DNA of 64,000 bases from Adiantum capillus-veneris. Lineage: Eukaryota > Streptophyta > Polypodiopsida > Polypodiales > Pteridaceae. The stretch lies in the NCBI GenBank assembly GCA_014529385.2, contig CM043955.1:145596140-145660139 (forward strand), read 5' to 3'. Positions 46,040-58,099 of this stretch are shown here, piece by piece (within the stretch, counting starts at the first letter, position 1; the number at the start of each line of letters is the position of its first letter). A program made the translations under genes and the position numbers. The notes beneath the pieces were generated by a model. The model ran no database searches, had not been told where the DNA came from, and saw nothing but the letters and a program-made list of their open reading frames with translations.

Positions 46040-46900
46040 AAAAACCCATTCTTGTTATCTTGGAAAGGAAGATTGAAAGACTTCTAACTTGTTGGAGCCA
46101 AGAAGATAGTTAAAGAGGTTTTGGTGTATCATGTTTACATGCACAAGGAGCTACACCTACGACCCAAAATCTCAAATCTTTCTCTACACACACTTGTAAG
46201 TGGTTCACACTTCTCTTCTTGTTTGTGGTTCTCTTCTTTTTTGTTGTGCCACAGAGATAATTGTAAGTGGTTCAGATGTACACATTAGATTATTTTCACT
46301 TTGCTTTGGTTTGTTTGTGTTTCTCCACTTGATTGTTATAATTTTTGTTTGTGGTTCTCTACTATGATCATTACATGCCTGTGTCCCTCAAGCATAGATG
46401 AATGGTAGCCAATGGAGTATGTCATATATATTTTAGATGTCTTGCATGGATCCATTGGTGAAGAGCTGTACAAAGGGAGGATCGTGGTTCTCTCGCAGAA
46501 AAAGGGATATTTTTTAATGATCATTTTTATGTCCCGCCAAAATCTTTGAAGGATTGGGGCACTCTCATCAAGGTCGTAGCATAGTTTTAGAAGTGGATAT
46601 TGGCCATTGCCAAGCTCAGTAACAAGTGAAAGCTACAGGTGCAAGATCTTTTATGAGATCAAAAAATGTTTAATTGCCAACATTGCAAGCAAACAGATCA
46701 AAGTTTTAATTCTTGTGCCCATCATTGTCTTTGTGGATTTCTTTGCAAAGGTTGATGTGAAATTCTCCAGAACAATGATGTCGGTTAAGTACTTAGACAA
46801 TGAAGATGTGTTAGAATTTGTAGATGAAGGCTGGAGTCAAAAAATAGTGAATGGGGTCCTCTGTAAAGTGCAATCTGGCTCCATTCTTGTAAATTCATGA
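46040..46900 (+). pseudogene. Unrecognised gene, family copy 2
   Basis: Homologous in order to 14534-15560. KIVKEVLVYHVYMHKELHLR (about 46,105-46,165) matches KIVKEVLIEHAYMH. LAEKGIFFNDHFY (about 46,490-46,535) matches LAERGVFFFDHFY. CKIFYEIKKCLIANIASK (about 46,640-46,690) matches the KIQKFLRPNIASR stretch. An in-frame TAA at 46085-46087 and frameshifts make it a decayed copy. Function unknown. Confidence 0.55.
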
Positions 46901-47589
46901 TCCATACCCAAAACTTCATTATCTTTTTTTTTTATAGTCGATGGCAATATGTGGTGGGGACTTGGTCCCCTTAGATAGAAACATGGATGATTATGCAATG
47001 GCCTACTACATCATTGAGTATGGTGCCTAAGAAAGGATAGATATGCATGAGTGCATACACAAACACATATACACACACCCACACCCACACCCACACACTA
47101 TCATACATATAGTTAACATTCATGTAGTACCCAAATGGTTTGCACACACAAAAACACATGCAAACATAATGTCATACATACATGTGTCTCATTTGACTTG
47201 AAGCATTCTAAACTCAAAGTGTTTGGACAAAAGAACTATGTTTTTCTTAGATATTAATATGAGTGTTGTGTTGTTTTGAATAGAAGATATGTCTAACTTT
47301 CTTATCGTTGCAATATGTTTTTGTGGGTCTATACGACAAAAAAGATGCAATGCAAAGAATACTTAGAAAAAAATGTTGGAACATCAACATATATCAGGAG
47401 GGAGTCACTACATGTTGATTGCTTTCAATAAACTAGATTTTATACCTAAGACTTCATATCACAAAACATATTTATTGCTTAGGATAGTCTACATGTTTTT
47501 TATTTTCATATGGAAAACAACTGATATGATTAGTGACACCTATTGTAAATGTTTTCAAAACTAATTGCTTGATTGTTTTGTTTACATGG

Positions 47590-47830
47590 ATGCAGGTGAG
47601 AGTTCTATCCTTTCTTAAGCATTGTGACGTGTTGTTGAGGAATGATGCAAGCCACCCTAAAGAATTTGATAAACTATTTTTAGTGCTTTTGGACCCCTTG
47701 GATGTATATAAAGCATGCTTGTACAAAGTGTACAAAGGTGATGTGTGCCAGCTATTTATACACATGAGGGCCAATTGTGCACGGTACACAGTTTTGCTAT
47801 TTTGTTACATGAAAATATCAAGACTTAAAG
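47590..47830 (+). CDS. Possible exon, unrecognised
   Basis: After a GATGCAG acceptor a frame reads VRVLSFLKHCDVLLRNDASH and continues for about 80 residues with balanced composition. It may belong to the copy-2 gene upstream or to another gene. There is no independent support. Confidence 0.25.
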
Positions 47831-48197
47831 GAGTGAGTAAGTGCACTTAAAATATGAAGAAAATTGAAGTTTTTCTTAGATTTGGGTTGTGAGTTGAGTG
47901 GGAGCTTCATTAGAGAATGGGAAGCTCCATGTTTATGCAGTTTGCAGTGAAGGGTGTGTGGGGTTTTGCTGTGGAGATGTCCCACTTTCTTTGTAAGAGC
48001 CTAGTGTGGTGAGTTGAGAGTGTGTCTCTCTCCTCAATGGTTTGATGAAAGTGGGTTCTTACATCTGCATATTGACCTCTCTTCATCTTGGTTTGAGGTA
48101 TGGTAGCTATGTTGTGTGCAATTCTTTGTGATGCAGCTAGTCGAGGGTAGACTTGTCAAAGTTGACAATGTGGAAGTGATGGACCAAGGAGAGAAGC

Positions 48198-48201
<4 letters not shown>

Positions 48202-48288
<87 letters not shown>
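48202..48288. repeat. (GA)n microsatellite, 87 bp
   Basis: A long uninterrupted AG run. Ser/Leu and Arg/Glu ORFs across it are artefacts of the repeat. Confidence 0.97.
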
Positions 48289-48293
<5 letters not shown>

Positions 48294-48399
48294 AACCAAC
48301 CACCCTTGGTAATGAATTGATGAAATACAATAGTCTTTGGGGCCATAACCCTCTAAGAAAATTTTCCTACCAAAGATTTGACAAATAAGTAAGCTAAAT

Positions 48400-49830
48400 A
48401 CCTAAATCCAAAAGAAATATTGGGATCACATTGGGCTATTAACTTGAGATTCCATAAACCTGAACACCCTCTCTACAACTCATAGTGGACATATATAGTG
48501 AGACAAAGTCGATGAAGAAGCTACCATGGACACTAAAACAATACCTTTCATGTTGGATAGACCTAGGATTTTCTATTATCAATGTGTCACCTGAGAAGAA
48601 TTCCATCTTAAGCACTAGTCCCCATATAGAAAATTGAACTTTATACCACACGACATCCAAGAATTCCCCTTTGTGATTTGTGAATACATCACGTCCAAAC
48701 TTTCCTAGATAATGAACTTTGTATCTTATCCATAATGTAGCCAACAAAAATGAATTGATGTACTCATCCATAGTGTTTTAGATACATCACATTGGTTTTT
48801 TCCCCAGATGCATGTGCATTGAACTTTGACCCACGGGTTCAAACATTGATAACTTGAAATCCAAGGTATGGGTCTGAATTATTTATAAAGAGCATTGTTT
48901 TCCCCTCTCTGCCACTCACAAGCCTCTCCCTAGATGAAGCTAATGGTGGCAATAGTATCATGATTAGAAATTTAGCATTGTGGCCATTGTAACGGCCACC
49001 ACCCACATGTGCCATGTCAATCTCCATTGTCAAATTTTTATCACCGTTATCTTTGTCCAGCTTTCCTTTGCCTTTATCCTTTTGTGAGTTCTTGATTTCT
49101 CCTTTATCTTTGCATTCTTGATCCAAAAAAATCAGCTTCTTGCATTTATAACAATTGCTCTTCAACATTGTGATTAGCGAGGTAGCTAATAGAGCACTAA
49201 TACTGCCATCCTTGTCAAGCTTGCATTTTCCTATGTCCTCTAGTAAACTGGTACAAGAAACCTGAAATTGCCTCCATACCTTCTGTGAAGCAAAATACTA
49301 CAGAGTGTGTTTGTATGATTGAAACACAGTTTTCCACCACCATGCTTACTATTCAAGTACATCTCCTTGTGCACATAGTTAATGATGTGAAAATAGTAGA
49401 CACCATACATTCTAGATGGATGTTCTTCCGAGAGTGCCTCAATGAAAACTCTTAAGGGGTATTTGCATCAAAGGGCATGTCGAGAGGGAAGCATGGCAAA
49501 GGGTTGACTATTTTTAGAGATAGTAGTGTACATTGATGAGTGGCTCTTTGGGATGGACGACACAAACAACATGATTTGGTGGACAATTGAGGATGAGTGC
49601 TTGATTGTGATTGTGATGGTGGGCTCGAGCATGGAGATAAAATGACCATGGACTTGGAAGCAAAGATCGATGGATTTTGCATGCTTCACAATTCAATGAT
49701 GCAAAAGTGGCTTGGCCAATATGATGATGAAAAGCAAGATCCACTCACTATATGACATGCCTTTACATTTGGAAAGCAACCATTGGAGTGTTATATTGAA
49801 GATTTTGAGTGCTAATGATGCAAAGCAAGA
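48400..49830. other. No gene I can support
   Basis: Several medium ORFs on the minus strand (for example 48439-48771, and 48839-49168 with CYKCKKL and a Lys/Asp-rich tract) may be decayed coding DNA, but none shows a recognisable domain. A phrase of about 55 bp beginning ACTCACTATATGACATGCC occurs twice (about 49,743 and 49,832). Confidence 0.4.
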
Positions 49831-49839
49831 GCAACTCAC

Positions 49840-50175
49840 TATATGACATGCCTTTATATTTGGAAAGCAACCATTGGAGTGTTATATTAAAGATCTTGAG
49901 TGCTTTCCATCATTCATGAGTCTGAGATGGTTGCATGATGCCATGGACATGGCCACACAACAATGTGAGCATGTGATAGAAGAGAAGTGGTATCCATGGG
50001 GTTGTAGCCCCAATCCCAAGGTGAGCATTATCTTGAAGATCTTGAGTGCTTGCCATCATTCATGAGTCTAAGATGGTTTCACAATGCCATGGAAAGGGCC
50101 ACACAACAAGGTGATCATGCGATAAAAGAGGAGTGGCAGTATTTGTGGGGTTGTAGCCCCAACCCCAAGGTAAAT
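49840..50175 (+). pseudogene. Tandemly duplicated exon, unrecognised protein
   Basis: Two adjacent units encode nearly the same peptide: LECFPSFMSLRWLHDAMDMA...WGCSPNPK and LECLPSFMSLRWFHNAMERA...WGCSPNPK. Each ends at AAG/GT (AAGGTGAGC and AAGGTAAAT), so this looks like an exon duplicated with its splice donor. The unit length is about 145 bp. The family is unknown. Confidence 0.5.
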
Positions 50176-50329
50176 CTCTAATCTTTTTTGTATGGTATTT
50201 GTTGACGTTGATGCTCATTTCTCCCTTTTGCCATATTACAAGTTGTACACAACAACATGGTGTAAAGGTTGCTACTTCAAAGTACAATGGATTGACACAA
50301 ATCGATGCACTTTTGATTGCAGAATCATG

Positions 50330-50625
50330 GCAAAATAGTAATTTAGCCGATGCAGCTGTCCTCTGATGCACCAATTGTAGCAGAATTCATGTATTTTAAA
50401 ACTTACACAAAATTTTTGGGTGGATCACAAAGAATTCAAAGTGGAATTGTTGATGTGCAATGGTTCAAGGTAAATATGGAGGGCCGTGCCGCTACCATAC
50501 ATAGAGGGGACTCAAGTTTTCTTGAGATGGAATCAACAAAAAGATGGATTGATCTTGAAGACACATTGATACTCCCCGAGCATTGTGAACAAGTAGGTTG
50601 TATTTTTTCATAGCTTCTTGCTACA
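50330..50625 (+). pseudogene. Possible CACTA-type transposon tail (DUF4216-like) exon
   Basis: The frame reads SGIVDVQWFKVNMEGRAA...LEDTLILPEHCEQVGCIF. The order (variable strand with W, then ...ILPEHCEQVFxx) resembles the C-terminal domain of plant TNP2-type transposon proteins. The match is weak and the frame upstream contains stops. An unrelated gene is possible. Confidence 0.3.
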
Positions 50626-50799
50626 TCAATTTCTCATGTGGCATGGTTCGTCTTTTTCAATTAATCCTAAGGCTTTACAATCGAGTTGGTGGTATGTCAT
50701 TGACGCAACCCCATGAAGTGCTCAACTGTATGAGGGCTACAATCTCCCAACACCAGCGTTTACTAAACATATTTATGTTTTAGTTTAAGTCAAGTTTTT

Positions 50800-52640
50800 G
50801 TTTTAATGATAAATTAAAATTGTTGACGCAATTCAAGGTTGTGTTGGTTTTTTAGAGTTTGAAGTAAAATGGTTTTTAACTTTACTTGTTTATTATACAA
50901 TTGACGCATCATTCTTGCACTTTCTTTTCTTTTTTTCTCCTTTTTTCACATTTTTCATTGTTCACATAGATTCACATATGGGGGGCTATGGTTAGGGGAA
51001 ATGGAGCACCCACACAGAGGAGATGGTATGAGGACATTCACTGTACCCTGCATCATGTTGTTTGTCCGTCATAAATGCCATCTTCAACACCATCACATGG
51101 TGCTAGCACTTCACAAAAATCATCACCTTAACACTCTATATCTTCAAAGTGATCACAGTGCTCTGAGTCATCCATCTCCACCAAGATCTCACATGACACA
51201 TCACAGGTCCAATGCTCCAGTGGGTGAAGGAGAAGGATGTTGTGGAGTGGCACCATTGATGCTTCCATGCTAGCTCACAATTGTTGAACGTCCATTCTTG
51301 TCCCCTCATTTGGTGCTCCCACACCTCCTAGACAATCGTGATCTACTATGGATTTTGCTTGATAGTCAGCCACTCTTGTCTTTACACCACATGACTTTCC
51401 TTGCCTCACATCGCTCGCCACACCTGCCAAGACTTGTGGGCGAGACCCTTGGTGAGACTCTCGTCTCAAGAATATTGTTTTGACCTTTCAATAATACCAA
51501 GCTATGTGGGTGGACCTCCCTTACACCGTAGACCCTACCACCAATGAGATTTGGGCAGGTGAGAATGATAGATAGGTGACTGCTACCATGCACACTGCTT
51601 ACAAGTATTCCATCACCACCTCATGAAGAAATGTAAAGAAATACTAGCTAAGCTCAAAGAAAAGGCAACGTGCTCCATAGCACTTTTATGTGGAGAGTGT
51701 GGAGCACTGTTTCTCCACCAAATGGATGCACACATGGATGCATGACTACTCGAAACATAAGTGCTTGCAGGTATACAGATATTGAAGACCGGTGCACACA
51801 AGCCATCTTGGATCGACAAGGAAGATTGAAACAAAGCAAAGAAATAATTACACAAAAATTTTGGCAAGTACAAGCAACAAAAAGAGGCAGGGAAGGTGCG
51901 AATGGAGTCAAGGAGTTCGCACCACTTGGGCACCGACGTATAAACAAGCTTTGAAGGGAATTTTGTAAGTACAACTGCATTGCATTTATGGTTAGTTTTT
52001 CATCAATTTGTCATTTGTTAATCCAATTTTGTTGTTGCTTTCATTACTTGTAAACACTAGGCAATGATGAATCAAGAGCCTACCCCATTTGAGCGAAGTT
52101 ATGGTGGAAGCCACGGCCTTAGTAAGCTCATGGAGATTTTGAGATCTTGACGCGACAAGGTAAAACACATAAATTTTGAGCACTAATTTCATTTATATTA
52201 AACTATGTGTTTGTATATAGTTTTTTTTTGTCTCTTTTTGCTTTGCAAAATTTGACTCAAACGCTGCTGCAACATGAGGAATCTCTTCACCAAAGTAGCA
52301 CACTCATGCACTACCATATCTTTTAGTTTTATGTACCTATTGGGGATGATATGATTCTCCCATTTTGAACCCTAACATACGATTCTCATATTTTGAAACC
52401 TAACACACAACTTGTTATTTATATGTCATTTTAGTTTGAGACATTCACACATTTTTGTAATGTAGAATTTCACACTATATACGCACCCTTTTAAATTTGT
52501 AAGTGGCAATCCCTTGTAAGTGAACTTAGCAAGAAAACGCATCAAACTCAACACGCAAATCACCAACTCCGAGATCGAAAAATTTGCCAATGTCCTATCT
52601 CGCCGCTCTTGGTCATCATACCATTTCAATGACTAAACGG
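50800..52640. other. Decayed coding-like DNA, no call
   Basis: The plus strand at about 51,600-51,960 keeps a coding-like frame (LMKKCKEILAKLKEKATCSI, DRQGRLKQSKEIITQKFWQ in a neighbouring frame), cut by many stops. No domain is recognisable. The rest is AT-rich. Confidence 0.3.
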
Positions 52641-54140
52641 ATTTGGATAGTTACAAAATTTGAAGGAAAGCTATATTAGGTGTATGGGGATGAGTTTACA
52701 AAGGCTGGATGCGTTCTGACAAGGAACCAAAATCACGATCCATCATTCACCAAGTCATAAAAACCACAACAAAATTTTTCAAAAAAATTGCCTTAAGGTC
52801 TATTACCACTCGTCTATGGTTAAAATGTCAAAAAACACTAATTTAAGTACTTAAAATTGAAGATAAGGCTTGCAGACACAAAGCCACAAGCCAAAATAAA
52901 ACTTAAATTGCTTACACTTGAATGAAAGAGAAAGAGACAAGGATCACAATGCAATTTTTGGAATTGAAATAGGATTACCCAATCATTAGAAAAGTTGATT
53001 ACAAATCTGATCTGAGTAGCCACTTGAGAGTACATACAATACAACTCTTCTTTCCAAAATAATCCTCCTTTTCAAACTAAGGTCATTGACTTTTATACCT
53101 AGGGATTTCAAAAATTGGCCATTGGTTGCCTACTCCAGGCCTTGAGTACATAATTAGACATTACATCTCACTTAACTCTGGGATAAAATGACATAGGCTC
53201 ATTTACATTGTTCCCAGAAAGATATGATACAGAACACCCATAAGCTGCATTGGGCCAAACACTCCCCCCTTCCTAGCCAATGCATGTCCTTGTGCATATT
53301 ACAGAAGATCATTAGTAATTGAACTGTCGTTTCTCCAAAGACTTGAGGACTCTATTGAACTTGGCTGCCCTAACCATGATATCTGCCTTGAAGGATAAAT
53401 CTCTTAGAGAATTGTTGAGCAGTGTGCTTTGGCAATATATTGTGCTTGCAGCTCCTTTGTTAGTGGATTGAAGATATTTAAATCCATCTCAAAAAACCGC
53501 GCCATGAATGCCTCTTCAAATGTACTCATGTAATGAGAAGGTAGGAACATGATTCTAGCATACATGCCCATGATGACATTCTTCGATGGTGCTTTTTTTT
53601 TGTAGGTCCCAACTGATGACATTGGTGCCTTCAAGGAAGACTTCCCATGGATGCTCTACCTTGTCAATGTCATCAAAGGCTTCGATGGATGTGATAATCA
53701 TTTTTACTATCTTACAGGTCATCTGGCATGTCAGATCTAGCACATCCCTCAGCATTTTTATTATAGCCTTGAGAGTATGTATCATATATGCTTCGATGGG
53801 TTTGAAGTTATGTGACGGTTTTGCAAGGATAGGGTAATTTAGCACCATTTGTCTCCTGCTCTTCCACATTGCATTTGTCTCCAATCCAAAGGTGTTGGGT
53901 AACATTTCTGTAGATAGTTTCATCCTGAGGCTGCTTGTCAAACCATTTTTTCCTCCATAAAGGCTGGCTCTCTAGGATGAGTAGTACTTGCTCTTTGGTA
54001 AATGCTTCATAGTCTCCCTGTGCATTGAGATCCAAAGAAGAAATCAATTTCTTTTTTCATAGGATAGCCTCTTGCTTCATTAAAAGGACAATGCTAGCAT
54101 GTTGTGACCAAAGTTCTTTATCTGCTAATATGGTTGTATC
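52640..54140 (-). mobile_element. Remnant of a relative of the 22-41 kb retrotransposon
   Basis: Minus strand, same layout as the 3' end of the large element. A decayed accessory ORF (54,140-53,404) has ESQPLWRKKWFD, LNYPILAKPS, DLTCQMTCKIVKM and ARIMFLPSHYMSTFEEAF, matching SQPRWRKGWLN, LNYPRMPGP, DLSCQMLKKICR and QRIMFLPSFHMQTFEEAF. Then comes a purine tract (AAGGGGGGAG) adjoining an LTR-like start TGTTTGGCCC at 53261, with TATAAAAG at 53092-53099. The outer LTR end and the other LTR were not found. The coding part has frameshifts and is much more diverged than the young copy. Confidence 0.75.
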
Positions 54141-54199
54141 ATCAGCAGTCTTGTATACTCCAAAAGTTTGAGTTTATATGTCATGTATTCTTTAGCAAT

Positions 54200-56160
54200 C
54201 CCCTCCAACAAGCTCGTAGAGATTTTGATCGATGTGTGTGTGTGATTGATGAGAGTGTGCACCTACTGTCCTCTTGATTGGTGAGATTACAGTAGATTAG
54301 AGAGTAGGCATTGGGTGATTAGCACTCTACATTAGCATTCCTCTCTTCTTCACTCTCTTGATTAGAATCCTCTTCTTACACATTCTCTTGAGTCCATGCA
54401 TCCATGTACTAGGTTTAGGTCCATCAGATTTGACATTATGTTGGTGAATTGAGTTATGCTACAACCCTCAACATTGGTTTCGTTTGCAAGTGATTGATTG
54501 TTTAAGCTCAAGGAGTCATTAGTGTGTAGAAGAGTCATTAATCACCAATTAGAGTAGTCTAGGTTGTGCATTAGGGGTTCGTGATAATTTGTGATGAGAT
54601 TTGCTTTAAGAAATTATGTGTATTAGAACTTATGTTTTTCTTCTTTTTCTACTAATTAAAATAACTAATTATTCACTAATTAGCTAACAATTAAAGTGCT
54701 ACACATGCTTCTATGCCTAATTAGAGGCATGCACATCGCTCTTGTTCAAAAAAATTGCAAAAATTTTGACTAGAATTGAGTGATTTTTAAGTGTGTAATT
54801 AGGAGATTTTTTTCTAATTAGGCTCTTTAATTTCTCTCTAATCATCCCATGCGTTTTTTGTGCTACACATAGATAAATTGCTAATTAGAGGTTTGTGTAG
54901 GCATCAATTCAAGTGAGAAATCAATGTGATTTTTTGGGCAATTGTGAGTGCATTAACCCACTTATTTTTTATTTATGTGTAGGTGTTAATGAAAAGTTAA
55001 GCGCACAAGAACTTAGTGCAAGTCTAGGTGTAGTTTGTATGCCAGTGCAAGTAATGAAAATTTTGGTGCCGATTTGATTTTTCAAGAGCAATGGGTTGCT
55101 CTATGATGTTATTATGATTGTGATTCAGTTTTCTGATTGCCAAAATTACGTTGAAATGCTATCCAAGTTTTGGTAGGATTATGTGTGTGCACTAACCATC
55201 GGTTTTGTGTTTAATTGTGCTAGTGTGTGCGCACATAATTAGACTAGTTATTGGTGGCAGATTGAAGTGTAAATGATTGCATTGCAAAGTTCAATTAGTG
55301 ATCAACAGGTGTAGGTGAAGAGAATTGCCTAATTGAATTGCTAATTATGCTAATTATTGGGTCAAAACTTTAGCAAAAAAAAAATCAATTAATCAAGTTT
55401 TCATTGATTTGAATGTAAGATGAAAAAGGAGCTAAATTGTTGTTTAATCTTGACCTTCTATGTGCTACAATTTGAGTCAAATTTGTTGCATAATTTTTGG
55501 ATATTTTTTGCTAATTTATTGTCTAAAATTGCTAATTTTTTAATCAAAAAATATGACAACAAAAAAAATTGATGCTCCGAATTGTCGATTTGAAGTGTGC
55601 TTGATGAACTTGTGAATTTTCAATAATTTTTGGGCTATTTTTGTTATATTTTGGGTATTGTTTCAATTTGGAGTAAATCTAGTTAAATTTTTTGCATTGT
55701 TTGGTATTTTTGAAAACAGATTAAAAACAAAAAGACCCACCTTCACAACACTCCATCACTTTTCCTCTCTTTTTCTTTTCTATGCTCAAATTTTGAAAAA
55801 AAAAATAGTATTTTTTACTAATCTTTTTTTTCTTGTTTTATTTTCATTTTGTACAAATTTTCTTTTGATTTATACATTATTATTTGTTTCATTCTTTTTT
55901 TATTAAAAACACTCTTCAAAAAAAGCTCCCCTCCCTAAAAACCATTTTTAAAAGAAAAAAGAAGAAAATAAATTAAAAAACAAACAAATAAATAAATAAA
56001 TAAACCAAAAGGAAAAGACAAAAAAAAACAAGAGAAAAAAAATTTTAACATGCACATAAACTCTCTCACACAATTAGAAACCCACACGTATATAGTGCAC
56101 ACACCCACAAACACACACCCGTACACACGTCAAAAGCACGCGCACACACACATACCGTGA
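54200..56160. other. AT-rich stretch without genes
   Basis: Dense AATTAG/CTAATT phrases, A and T homopolymers and no coding-like frame. Confidence 0.7.
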
Positions 56161-56161
56161 C

Positions 56162-56283
<122 letters not shown>

Positions 56284-56508
56284 TCGAAAGGCCTTTGAGG
56301 CTGCGGCCTCTCTCTCCCTCTCTCTATGTCTGCCTCTACCAGATTCTCCGTGTCACTCTCTTCACGCTGACAGCCTCACTGTTGTCGCCATCCCTACACG
56401 TTGCTGACCTCCTTCCTTTTCTCCCACCTGTATGCTGCCACCTGCCAGCCACACTTGATTGTTTGACTTTTTTATTAAAAAATATTTACTTTAAATTTGA
56501 AATTCATT

Positions 56509-56593
56509 TTGTCTAATTTTTTTGCATTTTAAAACCCCTCCTATCGAACTCACGTTATACATTAACATGATTACATATAGTGCACCCCCCGAG
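56509..56593 (-). mobile_element. Single end of the hAT-like MITE family
   Basis: The reverse complement matches the left end of the 17933-18179 MITE over about 85 bp, including CTCGGGGGGTGCACTA, TAATCATGTTAATGTATAACG and GAGGGGTTTTAAAATGCAAA. The opposite end is not present nearby, so this is a truncated copy or one end of a larger element. Confidence 0.8.
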
Positions 56594-56599
56594 GACAAA

Positions 56600-57235
56600 T
56601 GCCCAGATTGACGACAAGACGAGTACTTTAGAGAGCACTACCGTAGAGCCACCTTGAGTGACTATTCCAAAGGTTGCTACTTGTTCTAAAAAGGATGTAT
56701 AGCCTTGTGAGATTGCTCCTATGCTAGGGACGAGTATTGAGCTAGTGGAGATGATAGTATGACATATTTGACACTTATTGATGATTCAAGTGCACCTATC
56801 ATAGAGGTAGATGTCCCACCAGAGACTACAATTGAGGAGATTTCTCTGACACACATAGACAATTACTAGAGGCACATGGATTCTATCGATAACATAGACA
56901 GATTTGGGTTTCCAAACCACAGACCCTAGCACCATAGATATCCTACAGTTTCTTTGACCACACCCATGCTACAGAGATCTAGACCACATTGGCAACAAGA
57001 GAGGCCTACCCCATGATAAGTGCCGAAACAAGCTAGACATTCACAATCACATGTGAGGAGAGCTCAACATACATTTATTGCGACACCGTGGACATTGAAG
57101 ATTTGTCTACGGAAAAGCCAACCTCCTATCACACCACGGGTTGACATGAGCCAAGTTTGGGAAAGGCACTATATTAAAGAACTAGTTTGCCTTGCTTGCT
57201 TCACTATGTATATGGTGAATGGTAAGAAGTAAAAA
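56600..57235 (+). pseudogene. Decayed coding region, unrecognised
   Basis: Two frames read well in turn: TLIDDSSAPIIEVDVPPE...ISLTHIDNY, then VPKQARHSQSHVRRAQHTF. At least four stops lie between. No family is recognised. The region follows the MITE end directly. Confidence 0.3.
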
Positions 57236-58099
57236 AGTGATAGTGGTGTGGATTTTACCGCATGGCATAGCTCGTAATGATGGCCATCTCCATAGCATCT
57301 CTCCTTGAAGCTTCCGCCAAAAACTCCTGACCTCGCATCACAAATGAGATTTCGCATGAAAAGATTATGGATGTTAACATTTCTATACTACAATAAAAAC
57401 GAAACGAGATGCATTTCATGCATTTCTGATGCTTGTGCCCGTAAAAAGAAGAAAAAATCATACGTACGTATGGTGTGGAGTAGGCACCGTTCTCCACATT
57501 TATAAAGATACAGTAGGGAACGTGCCCTTCCCCTGCCACTTTTATCCCCTCCAATGTTGAAGGAAGACTTATGCTTCTCCTCCGGTGTCGGAGTGACTTT
57601 GTATTGTAAAAATATTATAATTATACAAGGAATAACTCATTACCGATGTTCTATAAAGACATGTGTCATTCCACGTTGCCATGTGTTGGTGTATTGTCCG
57701 TATGTCCCTTTGTTGGACATAACAAGTCTTTGCCACCTTCATCTGAAATCCTTTCAATAAAAATGATATAAATTCATTGCTTTATTGTAGAAAGGATGTA
57801 ATCTAAGAACTTTTGAGATCACATAGAGGAAAACAAAACATGAAATATAAGTATACATTTGCTATTGGTCGTTTGCATTGAAGCACAATGTTGGGTGGAT
57901 CGGTTGCTAGACTTCCCTTGCATTGTTGCATCACCTTCCCACCAGTATGTGTTGTGTCATCGCCACCCCTTCCGCAACTTATGCCAACTATTGACTATCA
58001 CATTCAGTTTTTCTATCATGCCTACCATTACCTGCATTACTTTTTATGTCCATGGTCTTAGGGTAGGTTGAATATGCTGGATTGTCCGCCATAAGCTCA

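Noticed and set aside
48034-48388. ORFs with long Ser-Leu or Arg-Glu runs
   Set aside because: They simply translate the (GA)n microsatellite.
51001-51933. Several His/Pro/Ser-rich ORFs on both strands
   Set aside because: Overlapping frames with no domain; probably shadows of one decayed plus-strand coding region I could not identify.
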